Both the position numbers and the translations under genes were made by a program. Positions 12,901-23,483 of a stretch of DNA of 64,000 nt are shown here, one piece after another. Source of the DNA: Narthecium ossifragum. Its lineage: Eukaryota > Streptophyta > Magnoliopsida > Dioscoreales > Nartheciaceae. The number at the start of each line of letters is the position of its first letter. Positions within the stretch are counted from its first letter, which is position 1. A model generated the notes under the pieces. The model did no database searches. It had not been told where the DNA came from and saw nothing but the letters and a program-made list of their open reading frames with translations. The DNA is taken from positions 31,180,007 through 31,244,006 of the forward strand of contig OY986965.1 in NCBI GenBank assembly GCA_963920575.1, in the 5' to 3' direction.

Positions 12901-14447
12901 TGCTCTGGTCACCCCTCCAAGTGCATCAATATCAGCAAGTGCATCCCAGTTTGGTGTAGGGATCCCACCTCCAGGACTTAGGCCTTGGGAACCACTATCT
13001 GATAATATTCTAGCCAAGTAGTAGTAAACATAGCGCAGAACACTTCTATCCTCACACTGCTGATGGAGCTGCATTCAAATAAAGTGAGACTATCAATCGA
13101 ACTTATCTCACTAATAACGTGGTATAAGGTATATTTCTAAGTCACAGATGCTTTGATTTATATGCTATCCAAGGAATAAATAACCAGTAATAAACTGCTA
13201 CTTGTCATAATGGCATCCGCATTTTTACACATACACTTGCCAACATTTTAACAAACAGATCCAGAGCTAGCCAACACAACGGAATTTGATGATTAATTTA
13301 TGGTCGAGCAAGAAACATATACCATCAGTAGAGACGGTGCCACAGACGGATCCACTGAATTGTACACAGCAAGTTTAGGGAAAACATGATTCACCAGCTG
13401 CTTCTGGGAGCTTTTCTAAACATAAACAGAAACAAATTCCAAGATCAGAAGCCTGTGAAGTTGATGCCAAGAGCAACCGAGAGACACATAAGATCTAGTA
13501 AAGAGAAACCTGATCTGATGTTGCCGCAAGTTCATGGATACTACGTGCCAGCTGACCATATGAGACCGGCTGCCAAAAACAGAGCAACAAAACCGTTAAC
13601 CATAGATTAACGCCACAATGGAAATAAATATATCACATCAAATTTTAAAACAATTAAAGTATTTGTCACTGCAAGAACCTGAGACCATTCTTGGAGATAG
13701 AATGCCTCCAAACTGCAGCAATTCATATAGCTTTGTCTAATTCTTTTAGAAGTCCTTGCATCTAAATTATGACAAAAAGAACCTAGTACAACATCTTTTT
13801 CCCAACAACAAGATAATCCAAATCGAAGAAAATATAGAGGTAGAATGCCGGAGACCATTCTTGGAGATAGATTGTCTCCAAACTGCAGTAATTCATATAG
13901 CTATGTTTCTTTTCAAATCCCTTGCATCTAAATTACGAACATCCGTAGTAGCAAGATCTTTTTTTCCAGCGATTAGATAATCCACAACCAAGAAAATATA
14001 GAGAGGTAGAATGCCCCAGAGACCATTCTTGGAGATAGAATGCCTACAAACTGAAGCAATTCATATAGTTTTGTCTACTTCTTTTCAAAGTGCTTGCATC
14101 TAATTATGACACAAATAATCGTATTCTAATATCTTTATCCCAGGGATAAGATAATTCGCATCCAAGAAAATAAAGAGAGGTGAGATTAGGAGAGGAGGGA
14201 CCTTCTTCTTTTGTCTCTGAGGAATGGCCTTGACAGGATTGAGGGCCTTGGCGGCAGAAATGGTATCGCTCTGGATCTGCATCAGGGTACCCCTCTTCGA
14301 CTTACGTTCCGTTGTCACCGGCTTCCCGAGTGTGGAGGGAGATGGAGCCGGCGCCGGCGCCGAAGACGAGTTGCCCGGGACGGCCGTCGGATCTGACGTG
14401 ATGAGATCCATGAGCGTCGTCCCGCCAGGTTCCTGTCCGGAGGACAT
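982..14447 (-). CDS. TASH3: TASH3-like subunit of the TPLATE (TSET) endocytic complex, SH3-containing
   Basis: TASH3 belongs to the eight-subunit TPLATE complex, an adaptor that drives clathrin-mediated endocytosis at the plant plasma membrane. The gene has about 26 exons and would encode roughly 1,150-1,200 residues, similar to the known family. Exon 1 (14447-14202) starts MSSGQEPGGTTLMDLITSDP, the family N-terminus. An adaptin-like helical trunk follows in short exons, for example near 13565-13505, 13410-13325, 13074-12830, 12500-12390, 11105-11010, 9172-8970, 8800-8530, 7125-6940, 6840-6655, 6555-6310, 5530-5310 and 4820-4660. The C-terminal exons (about 1590-1415, 1235-1160, 1070-982) encode an SH3 domain: ALYDFTAGGDDE, then LNLDAGEEVEIDYEVDGWYY, then a lysine-rich stretch ending GLVPVLYVSSS and stop. 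The 2.9-kb intron between about 4657 and 1745 holds two MITEs, and intron 1 holds three tandem repeats. Small internal exons are approximate. The family call is secure. Confidence 0.93.
1945..2991. mobile_element. PIF/Harbinger-type MITE with palindromic subterminal repeats
   Basis: A 1,047-bp non-coding element in a TASH3 intron. It starts GGGGGCGTTTGGTTGC and ends GCAACCAAACAGCCCC, an imperfect terminal inverted repeat. It is flanked by TTA at 1942-1944 and 2992-2994, the three-base target duplication typical of PIF/Harbinger (Tourist) elements. Both ends (about 1957-2110 and 2800-2976) are packed with variants of the 14-bp palindrome GCATCAGYTGATGC. The centre (about 2400-2800) is three tandem copies of a roughly 130-bp AT-rich unit. 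No transposase reading frame is present. Confidence 0.85.
2400..2800. repeat. Three tandem ~130-bp units inside the MITE
   Basis: The landmark CCCACGAATTTTC begins at 2420, 2550 and 2682, giving periods of 130 and 132 bases. Each unit carries TTTTTCGGAATTCATATATTG and ATTCCGAAAATAATATTTTA or a close variant. Units differ by only a few bases, so the expansion looks recent. Confidence 0.85.
3101..4025. mobile_element. Second Harbinger-type MITE, very AT-rich core
   Basis: A 925-bp element starting GAGCATTATCAGCAG and ending as the inverted match CTGTTGATAATGCTC. TTA at 3098-3100 and 4026-4028 is the target duplication. Both arms carry TAGGGAAT/ATTCCCTA-type subterminal repeats. The core (about 3270-3790) is almost pure alternating A and T with TATATA runs. 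It has no coding potential. It sits in the same TASH3 intron as the MITE at 1945-2991, about 110 bases away. Confidence 0.8.
13683..14190. repeat. Three ~170-bp tandem repeats in TASH3 intron 1
   Basis: The landmark GACCATTCTTGGAGATAGA begins at 13683, 13853 and 14021. Each unit continues through a CAATTCATATAG stretch and a CTTGCATCTAA stretch to an AAGAAAATA(T/A)AGAG tail. The third copy ends about 12 bases before the intron 1 donor region (exon 1 ends at 14202). Copies differ by scattered substitutions and small indels. Confidence 0.85.
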
Positions 14448-14659
14448 GGTCGGAGATCGCCGAGCTAAGGCTTCCCGATCTCCTTTCTATAACTGATCTC
14501 GGCTGCCAGGTCTCCGTTAGTCTGCGGACATCTCCCGTTAGAGAGAAGAGGCCACTCCAAAGTCCAAACCCGACCCGGTCCGAGCTGTCGCAACCGGGTC
14601 GCGTACGGTTTTAAAATCTTGATCTGATTAACCCGATCCGAACCCAACGGTAGGAACTA
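14448..14659. promoter_or_regulatory. Compact divergent promoter between TASH3 and the bL19 gene
   Basis: The TASH3 start codon is at 14447 (minus strand) and the plus-strand transcript of the bL19 gene appears to begin around or before 14660. Only about 200 bases separate the two, so they probably share a bidirectional promoter. I see no clear TATA box. A telo-box-like TAAACCCT lies at 14727-14734 in the likely leader of the bL19 gene. Both genes are of a housekeeping kind, which fits a TATA-less shared promoter. The exact transcription starts are unknown. Confidence 0.5.
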
Positions 14660-14893
14660 ATGGCGGATATGATCGGCTTATTGCGAGCCAAATCGCCTAT
14701 TCTTTTCGTCCTCCCCTTCCATCGTCTTAAACCCTCTCCGGCGGCTAGCCGCTGCCGCCCATCTCCGACGACCTCCACTTCACAGCAAAAGAGCTTTCCT
14801 GCGAGGCTTCGGCAGTCTAGGGTCCGAGGCATCTCTCTCGGGGCGCAGCTTTATAAAGGCAAAGGAGTGCGGGATCCATTTGTCCGAGTAATT
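14660..14893 (+). other. Probable 5' leader exon of the bL19 gene with an upstream ORF
   Basis: An open frame starting with ATG at 14660 (MADMIGLLRAKSP...) runs through a GC-rich stretch to a plausible donor (ATTG|GTAAGC, about 14893). Joining it to the next exon at its best acceptor (CAG at about 15221-15223) meets a stop almost at once. I therefore read this segment as a leader exon with an upstream ORF, and place the real start at 15238. An alternative transcript that uses this ATG, with another acceptor, is possible. The segment is proline-, serine- and arginine-rich and could pass for a transit peptide. Confidence 0.4.
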
Positions 14894-15237
14894 GGTAAGC
14901 TCATTCGAGTCTCCTGAAATCGGCTCTTATAGTTAAACTTTCAGTATATCGCTAGTGGATCCTTCACCTGGTTTGTATATTTGATGAGGGACGGCATGTT
15001 GTGGACAGTCTTCCTATAAATGGGGAGTGATGGGATTACCTTTGACATCATGGGAGGGTTTTATAATTGTGATTAGTGGAATGTAATGGGCATCCAATTG
15101 TAGAAAGCTTCTTGCGAAACTGTGATATATAGATCAGACCTCTGCTTTACCTAATGTCTTTATTGTCAGCTATATACAACGAATGGAAGGTTCATTTGAC
15201 ATGCATTTTAATAGTGAGTACAGGTACTTGAGGAAAC

Positions 15238-18219
15238 ATGCATTCAGTCATGAGAAGCTTGCGTAGCATAGAGAGGATGGCAATTGCAAGATCTTCTGAA
15301 ATCTGTTCAGTAAGAGCGATCCCTGGAATATCCTTTTTCGGATCCAAATTTTCTACAGATGTATTCCAACGAGCAATGGGCTTATCAAATCAAGGTGCAA
15401 TCCGGTTGCCGCTGATGTGTCTTTCTCAGACTTCTGAAACAGGAGTATGTCCGCACCATTTCTCATAAATTTCCCAGCAATTCCCAGATTTTAAAAAAGT
15501 TGCATTGCATGTGTTTTGCTTATGGAGTACTTTTTGCTTTTCAAACTTTGGTTATGATGTGAAATGGAGTTGGATGGCAGGATATATGTTGTATGTAGAG
15601 ACATTAAGGGCCCGTTTGGATTGCGGATAAGTATGCATAAACCCCGTTTATGCATCCAAACACTTTTCTCTCAATCCTACATAACTACCACCTTTGATGC
15701 TTGCATAACTTTTACTTTAGCCACTATGCAAACTTATCCTATCCTCAATCCAAACGGGCCCTAAGTTACCAATGCTTATCTCTGCTAATGGAAGTTTGCC
15801 GGTGAATGTATAGTTCTACATTCTTGAGGCATTATCTGACTATTAAGAGTGGATCATGCTCTAAGAATGTAGAGAAAGCCTTTGGATTGTGGTAGAAAAT
15901 CAAAGCATGTAGCTTTTTCATCCAGCCTCAAAACTCTTGGTGTTTCTTACTTAATTCATGTCTGCCATTTAAAGTAATTTGACTAAAGTGGCAAATCACA
16001 GTTCTAATTATTGATGAAATGGCTGATAGTGAGAAGAGCTTTCAATCAGAACCAATAGTAAGGAGCAAAATGCACATTTAGTGGGTCTTTCTTAAGAGTC
16101 TCAAAAGCATTTGATAAACACTCATACTTTACAGTAGTGGCCACTGAGACAATTTGCTATCATACTTAGACCAGTAGTTTATGTAATTCCACAACATATC
16201 ACTGAAGCCAGTAATTTTGGCACTAAGCACACTGGAAAAAAATGCCAATTATTCTTCCACAGCACTGAAAAGAACCCTATAATTCATTTGAGCCTGAATC
16301 AATTTCATCCAAAACTATCATATTATGATTAGCGGCCTCTATGATGGCCATGGCTCCATGACATGTCTGAATCTAATATTGTCTTATTTTGCATATTTAT
16401 GGTGCTGTCCATTGGTATCAGGTTAAGAAGTTGCACTATAGGGAGGAGTTGATATCATCTAGTAAGACCAGCAACGTTGAGATTAGACCAATCTTCAGGT
16501 GCATGACGACAATGGTTGATACTGAGATATCTATTGGACAAGACAGTTCTTCTGCCTCCTCTGATACTATTCAGCCTCAGCGAATCAAGTTCAAAAGGCC
16601 TGACAAGACAGCAAAGCATATTATGAATGTGAGCCTTATGAACTTAATGCATAAATCTTCATATTAGCAAGAATGTAAACCTCCTTTGGCATTTTTGCAC
16701 CCTAACATAGTTGTCAGAAACAAGAATGGCATCCCATCAAAGGAGAACATGCTATTACGCTGATACAATCTCTTTTACATGATTTTGGCTTTTTTAAGAT
16801 TCTGGATAAAGAAGCAGTGGAGAAGGTACAAGCTGGTAGAGAGTTCCCTGACATTAGACCTGGATATATCATCCAGCTTAAAGTGGTATGGCATTTAGAT
16901 CGAATGAGTTTCCAACTTTTTGTCCCTTCCCCATCTGCCTGTTTTTTATTCTAAATTCTAACCCATGGTACAAACAGGAAGTGCCCGAGAACAAGCGTCG
17001 TGTGTCTACTTTAAAAGGTATTGTCATTGCAAGGCGGAATGCTGGACTAAATACAACATTCAGGTTAAGAAGACTGGTAGCTGGCGTTGGGGTGGAATCT
17101 GTTTTTCCTTTGTAAGTTGCAGATCATGTTTTTTTCAATGTTTTCTGTTGAAACTGTTTGCGTTTGATTGGCTTTTTGCTCTCCTCATAAGTGCTTTGGA
17201 AGGAATTATGCTAGGCCATGCTAATTTAAACCCGTGCGGCTGTGAATGCTTTTAGCTTTGCTTCTTTGTGATGCCTTGATTTTTGCTGCCGCCTTGACTA
17301 AGTGATAGTTTTTGCATCAGGAGTCATGTGGGGATGAAAATGTTCTGACTGCCTTGGCATAATTTGAGAATATTGGACAGTGCTTGCCAGATTTTTCATG
17401 GTCACCCTGTTTTCTGCTGGTACTTTATATAAAGTATAAACTTCTGAAGCTTCATGCCTATTAGGATGTGTACAAATTTGACAGATGTAAATCTATCCAT
17501 CAAACCAGATAGTCCAAAAGGTTGCTTGTCTTCTGTACTTCATTTTCTGATCTATATTCTAAGTTCCATGGCACCTGTTTCCTTTTAGATTGCATCATGC
17601 CTCATTTCGTATCTGACTATCTAAGCAACTTGCCCCAGGAGCACTGAATGGTTCATCTTCTATCCAGTAGGTAGCTTCTTTGCACCGCCTTCTTCATAAC
17701 AAGGGATATGTATAGGTCATGGATCGGATTATAAAGATGAATATATGCAGCTCTACTAGCATCATCTCAGTCTTAGCTATAGTTTAGACATTTATTTAGG
17801 ACACTCTTTTCTCTTTAAGATCTGTTGTGTTGCTTAAGATGTTGAGGGTTATAAAACATTCTTCTCTTGTGAATTTTTACTTTGGTCTCAACTTGACTAA
17901 AATTTGAAGACTTCGAGATCTGTTGTGTCGCTTCGAGGATGCCTCATGTCAAAAATTATTTATGTTTGTTTAACTCCACTTAGTTTAGTTAGCTTTAACT
18001 TCTTATTATGGGTTTTTTTTTTGCTTAGTTGAGCCCCGAAGGCTGTAACTTCTTATTATAATTACTTGACACTTATCCTTGCTATTAATTGGTTCCTGGT
18101 TATCTTTCCATGACAGATACTCTCCAAACATTAAGGAAGTGAAGGTCCTAGACAAGAAGAAAGTAAGGAGAGCAAAGCTCTACTACCTCAGAGACAGGAT
18201 GAATCCTCTCAAGAAATGA
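15238..18219 (+). CDS. Organellar (probably mitochondrial) ribosomal protein bL19
   Basis: Large-subunit ribosomal protein of the bacterial L19 family, nuclear encoded. Five coding exons join cleanly in frame: 15238-15444, 16422-16628, 16799-16885, 16978-17111 and 18117-18219, giving 245 residues. The leader [20 protein letters not shown] is basic, serine-rich and without acidic residues for its first part, a typical mitochondrial presequence. The bL19 core spans about residues 138-245: [20 protein letters not shown], then [20 protein letters not shown], then [20 protein letters not shown], ending [20 protein letters not shown]. The middle exon (about residues 70-138) is a low-similarity extension usual in plant mitochondrial versions. 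An in-frame TGA at 15229-15231 supports the chosen start. A plastid location cannot be excluded. The gene is divergent from TASH3. Confidence 0.9.
15608..15761. mobile_element. Short Tourist-like MITE in a bL19 intron
   Basis: A 154-bp element with near-perfect terminal inverted repeats GGGCCCGTTTGGATTG and CAATCCAAACGGGCCC (the inner right side reads CCTCAATCC). It is flanked by TAA at 15605-15607 and 15762-15764. It is non-coding and lies in the first intron of the bL19 coding region. Confidence 0.88.
18010..18045 (-). mobile_element. 36-bp LINE tail insertion with 14-bp target duplication
   Basis: TAACTTCTTATTAT occurs at 17996-18009 and again at 18046-18059. Between the copies are 36 bases: a poly-T run, then GCTTAGTTGAGCCCCGAAGGCTG. 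Read on the minus strand this is the 3' end of a LINE (CAGCC..GGGCTCAACTAAGC plus poly-A), closely like the tails at 36340-36398 and 58750-58787. It is an extremely 5'-truncated retrotransposition event in the last bL19 intron. Confidence 0.8.
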
Positions 18220-19019
18220 AGGAATCAAACTGCATTTTCCCACCCTTTTTTCCACCTTTCTGCATGATTCACAGAATTAAGATTTGTGTGGTATTGTTAT
18301 AAATCAGTGGGAGGATCCAGCCTCTATTTTTCTTGTGAACCCGATCTTTGACCCCTTTATAGACTCCTTTGATGTTGTAACTGAGCAAGCAAATGATCAT
18401 AAAGAATCCTATATCTTGTTTAAGCTGGATTTCATGAGTGTATGACGAACATTATCTGGCAGAATAGATGCTGGATTATTGTTCAGCACCTGGCTGGTCA
18501 AAAACATCACTCAGAAGCATAGAATTGAAGATTTAGCCATCAAACCATTTTATCCAATGTGGTCATTGTCCAATTTTGATTGGGATATTGGTTGATTGGT
18601 TGATTGGTTGATTGTGATCTGATAGATGCTTCTGCAGCCTTTGTTTCCGTTTGCTTAGATTTGCCACTTGTTAGCTAGCCCACATTCTTGGCGGGCTGTC
18701 AAGAGGCTATTGGAACGGGCCCAAGTGAGCGAGTCACTTTGGGACAGTTTGGATTGTGTCGCAGCTTATTTAGGCGCGCCAAATTTTAAAACCGGCTCGG
18801 CCAACTGACATGGCCAACCATATCCTTCTTCGAGGTTCCAATGGGTGGGTTATTCGTGAACGGAAAGCTATCCCCGTGCCACGCGTGATGGATTCCGAAG
18901 CGTTATAAGGCGTAGGATGCACCGGATCTCAACGGACTTAATTAAGATTAAATCACGATTCACGTCCGTTTCTCCAGAAGTTTCTCGTCGCCCCTGCTCT
19001 ATATATAAAGGATCCCCTC
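18220..19019. promoter_or_regulatory. bL19 3' flank and SR45a promoter region
   Basis: After the bL19 stop comes its 3' UTR and a short (TTGATTGG)n run near 18590-18613. The promoter of the next gene follows. It holds a GGCGCGCC palindrome near 18773, a CACGCGTG palindrome at 18880-18887 (ABRE/CE3-like), a two-unit heat-shock element core GAAGTTTC at 18977-18984, and a clear TATA box TATATAAA at about 19002-19009. SR45a genes are known to be stress induced (heat, strong light), which fits these motifs, but motif matches alone are weak evidence. Confidence 0.45.
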
Positions 19020-19895
19020 CCCTATTTCCCAAAGTACTGTTTCTTACTTAAACGGCATTGCAAGAGAGGACGAGGCGAGAAGAGAGAGAGAGAGAAGAAG
19101 AGAGAAGCGTCTCCGTTGCTACGGTAAGCATGCGCTCAGCTTGGCCTTCGATTGATTTCTTTATTTCTGGCAATTAGGAGACGATGACATGATTTGCTAC
19201 AAGGATGATACGCTATTGCTTGGAATTTGGTGTTCTTGCCTGATCTATAAGATCCCGTTTTGGATTGATATTCTTATATCTCATCAATCACCTATTTAGT
19301 CGCAGAGAAAATTCGGTACTTGTAACGCTGATCGGTTTCCTTCTTTCTAGGATTTTTTTTTTTTTGTTGAAAAAACCATGGTCATATATATATATCCATC
19401 CTTACGGGAATTAGTACGAAATTATTGCCGTATTATTCTGTCAAAAATATGTTGCCGGTGACCTTATCGGACAATCTTGATATTGTAATAACATCTTATT
19501 GTATTATATGTTTTTCTTTTGATTTATTTAAATAAGCATATGCATGATAAATATTTGACTTAATCTTTCTCGATATCCCATCTGTCAAGATCTCAGATAC
19601 ATCCTATTTTGTCTCTAAAAAAAATCGTCATTTTTTTGCTAGCAAATTAGTCTTTCGGGCATTTTGTAATTTGAATGATGATGAAGTTGGAATGTTCAGA
19701 TTGCAAAACCTCGAACCATAGGATTTCAGGTTTCATTTTTTTTGAATTGGGAATATAACTAACAAACTAGTCATGAATTTTCACCAACATATATAAGATG
19801 CTGCGAGTGCAGAGTTGTGAGTATTTCATAAGAGCATTCTGTTATATTTATCTTTTTCGTTGGAATTTAACTAACTAGTGACTATGTTGTTTCAG

Positions 19896-22465
19896 ATGTC
19901 GTACTCGAGAAGATCAAGGTAAGACAATTCTCCTCTTTTGGCGTTTTGTAGCAATTTCCTGTCAGATTTTATAATGCATCATGCCATTCTTTAAATGCAC
20001 CTGAAATGCTTATGCTTTTTCTCTTCAGGTATGCTTCCCACTCCCGATCTCCATATCGATATAGCAAATCTGTTTCAAGGTCTTTATCGAGGTCTAGGAG
20101 TCGCTCAAGGTATTGTTATCTCAACCTGTAATCTTGATCTTCGAGAGACACCCTATTTGTCCTAAGTTTAACTGAGGTGATTTCAATATCCATGCTACCT
20201 ATAGGAGTGAAGATTCTAGTGATGTGGAAAATCCTGGAAACAACCTTTATGTGACGGGTTTGTCTCGTCGAGTAACCAAGGATGAGCTGGAGAAGCATTT
20301 TGCAAGTGAAGGAGAGGTATGCCTCATTGTAGCAGTACATGTCCATATCTCTAATGACTATGATTCATAAGTTCAAGACTTTGTGGACGTTTTCTTGGCA
20401 TAGACAGCTGGGTATTCTAAATCCTATAGTGTTGGTTGTAATGGTCTTGAGTTTTAAGATTTCTAACTGAGATTTTCCTTGAGCTTATAGGTAGTCGATG
20501 CCCACCTTGTAGTGGACCCTTGGACAAGGGAATCTCGTGGTTTTGGATTTGTGACAATGGCTACTGTCAAGGATGCAGAATACTGTATTAAATATCTCAA
20601 CCATTCTGTACTGGAAGGTCGAGTCATCACCGTTGAGAAGGTAAAGCACCATTCATGGGGTTTATCTTCTTAGTCCTTGATTGACACCTTGGACTAGAGG
20701 TTGCTTCAATCTAATATATATTGGAATTTTTCATGATATTTTTGGCTGTTATCTACTGAGACTTTAAGGTATGTGTTGTTCTGCTCAAGGTTTTTTTGAC
20801 AGCAGGGCAGCTTTGTGTAGCAGCTCTTCATCAAATTTCAAAAGCCTTACTAACAATCAAATCAAATTCCATCAAGCAAAATCAGACTATTTAAGCGAAG
20901 GGTTGTATGCCCTGTATTACTCTTTTAAGCAATTAGAGTTCATTTTTGTTTAGTTTTCTGTCTTTTATTTGTCATTCTGCAAGGATTATTATTTTTCAAT
21001 TAATTTTTCAATCCTAAGAGGGAGTTCACATTGATTTTGTAATACTTTCTCTCCAGGCAAAGAGAAGACGTGGTCGAACACCAACTCCAGGAAGGTACCT
21101 TGGTGCGAGAGCAATGCCTGGTAAGCACTAATACAAACTCTGCCCAGGTTTCAATTTGGAAGGTTTCTGGAATGCTTATCAGTGTTTTCTTTATAATTAA
21201 TATAAATTAAGTATTTAATAGAGTAATAAAAATTAGTTATTTAATTATTAAGCAATACAATTTATTTCTAACTATCAATTTTTCCTATCCTAAAATCTCA
21301 GTATTTAATTTAAATCTTTTCTTTCTATATTATTCTCTCATGGAGCTCACCTTAGATTGTTGAATTCACATTTCCATTTCTGTTCTCCCAAATTCTAACT
21401 TAGATCCACTGAATTTTTTCTGAGGTTCAATGCACTTTTTTCTCCTTTCTTTTTCCTTCCTATCCTAAGAACTGAAAAAGGGGGGAAATTTTGGTCACGT
21501 CAGATTGTATCTCTAATTCTCGTCATTTCTTCGCATATCAATAACTAGAACGAAAAAAAGGGAATAACAAGGCATATGGGAATAAGCGATTAGTTTCTAT
21601 CAAGAGACCTGTTAAAGACCCAAACCATAGAGTAGTTAACACTGGTGCTGTGGAGAGACATTGAGGATTGCATGGTAGTTCTTTATTCTGATCATCTTTC
21701 GTAGCTTTCTCAAAATTGAATACTTCATAGAGCTTTCTATTCTGATTGAATACTTCATAGAGCTTTCTATTCTGATTGCTTCTTGTATTTTTATAAAAAA
21801 AAGCACGAGGTCGGTCTCCGAGCTACTCCCCCTATCACCAGAGTCGGTATCGTTCCCCCAGCTACTCCTCTGAGAGAGACAGATCATACTCCCCCAGGCG
21901 CTCTCGTTCGCGCTCTCCATATTACAGGCGCTCTCCATCTCCATATTATAGGAGAGGTAGCAGGTCACCTGTAAGGAGGGAACACAGGCGGCAATCCTAC
22001 TCTCGTTCTCGATCTCCATATTATAGGCGTTACCGGTCACCATATTACAGGCATTCCCCGTCACCATATTACAGGAGGGAGCGTCGCTGTTACTCTCGTG
22101 ACTCAAGGTCCTACTCTCCACGACGCTCGGTTTCTCCCTACTATCGCAGGCATTACCATCGCTCACTCTCACGCAGTGTCTCTCCAAGGGGAAGAAGACA
22201 TTCACGGAATGTGACTCCAAGAGTCAGGAGAAGCAGAAGAAGCTACTCGCAGAGTTCCTCTCCTAGTCTGAAAAGGTCGAGGAGAAGCTACTCCAGGAGC
22301 TATTCTCCCGCTGTAAGAAAATCAAAGAAGAGGACATCCCCTGTTACATCTTTGAAGAGAAGCAAGAGCAGGAGATATTCTCGTGAAAGTTACTCCCACA
22401 GCCGCAGCCGTAGTATTAGCTCTCAGTCAAGGTCAGTCTCTAAGTCACCGTCGAAATCCCCTTGA
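19896..22465 (+). CDS. SR45A: SR45a/transformer-2-like serine/arginine-rich splicing factor
   Basis: A nuclear RNA-binding protein that acts in pre-mRNA splice-site choice. A leader exon ends near 19123, and a first intron of about 770 bases precedes the ATG. Coding exons 19896-19918, 20029-20109, 20205-20316, 20491-20640, 21057-21120 and 21804-22465 join in frame to 363 residues. The layout is RS-RRM-RS, the Tra2 plan: an N-terminal RS stretch (residues 1-40), one RRM (about 48-125) with RNP2 LYVTGL and RNP1 RGFGFVTM, then a long RS domain with repeated SPYYRR and SYSPRR units up to SKSPSKSP and stop. The 683-base intron before the last exon separates RRM and RS domain, the place where plant SR45a transcripts are known to be alternatively spliced. 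The 3' flank carries tandem duplications. Confidence 0.92.
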
Positions 22466-22499
22466 CTTTGCTGGAGGGGGGTGGGGTGTAGTATGATAT

Positions 22500-22960
22500 A
22501 CTTGTAGTGACTTGGTTATCACCAGGACTTTTATTATAGTCTTGTTTGCGTTCTGTTGTTGTTGGATGGTAATATGTTTCTAAATCCTGATTGACCAATG
22601 ATGCCTTCGGCTAGCATGGTTTGTTATAGCCATTGTCGATTTAGTGTAATTTTTTCTTGGCGGAGCTTTGCTCGTGTGGTTGGCTTTTTTAAGTCCAGGT
22701 GCGGACTGTTAGCTTGTTCGAGCGTCTAGTATCATACATTTGTGGTAGCATGGTTATCATCAGGACTTATTGTAATCTTGTTTGGTGTGTTCTGGTTGGA
22801 CGGTTATATGTTATAAATCCTGATTGACCAATGATGTCTTCAGGTAAGCATGGTTTGCTAAAGCGGTTGTGGATTTCGTGTTTTTTTTTGTAACTTAACA
22901 GTTAACAGAGCTTTGCTTGTGTGTTTATCGGTGTCCTGTGGGCCTCGGTTTCTTTTTTCT
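22500..22960. repeat. ~232-bp tandem duplication in the SR45a 3' region
   Basis: Two diverged copies share TGGTTATCA(C/T)CAGGACTT, then TAAATCCTGATTGACCAATG (22581 and 22813) and a following AGCATGGTTTG stretch. The offset is about 232 bases. The first copy probably lies in the 3' UTR, so the duplication may also have duplicated a transcript end. Confidence 0.75.
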
Positions 22961-23214
22961 TAGTTCAGGTGACTGTTGCATGTTCGAGTGTTTAGGATTC
23001 ACAACGGGGCCAAATCTGAGACTTCTCTCATAGAAGAATATCTGAAATGGAATATGAGAGTTCCGTTTCTGTTCCGGATTAAATAGTTAGGTAAGAATCC
23101 ACAGGCAAATTAGGTCCCATGGCCATGGAGCTTCTTTAAAATGGATAATCCAACAAAAGAAAGAAACATGGCGTACTATGTCAGCAGTGAAACTGATCTT
23201 ACATTTAAATGTCC

Positions 23215-23370
23215 GTGGACCTGGATTGCTTGGTAAGATAAATAAGTGAAACCAGTCTTACATTTAGATGTCCCTGGATCGCTCGCCAACATAAGTAGGA
23301 TTGCTTGGTAAGATAAATAAGTAAAACCAGTCTTACATTTAGATGTCTCTGGATTGCTCGCCAACATATA
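23215..23370. repeat. 75-bp tandem duplication between convergent genes
   Basis: GATTGCTTGGTAAGATAAAT begins at 23224 and at 23299, followed each time by AAACCAGTCTTACATTTAGA and a GATCGCTCGCCAACATA or close variant. A third partial copy of the ACATTTAAATGTCC part precedes the first unit. It lies between the SR45a end and the PHS2 end. Confidence 0.75.
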
Positions 23371-23483
23371 TAAGACAACCCTTATTCGTATGTAATTTTA
23401 CAGCAGATTTTTGATAATTTTCATACCTGATAGTTTTCATGCCTTTCTGCTACTTCATATATGTTCCTTCTTTCTTCTATCAG

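Noticed and set aside
22580..22640. CAATGATG motifs that might be a C/D-box snoRNA
   Set aside because: The C-like box lacks a convincing D box and terminal stem, and the motif is just part of the tandem duplication.
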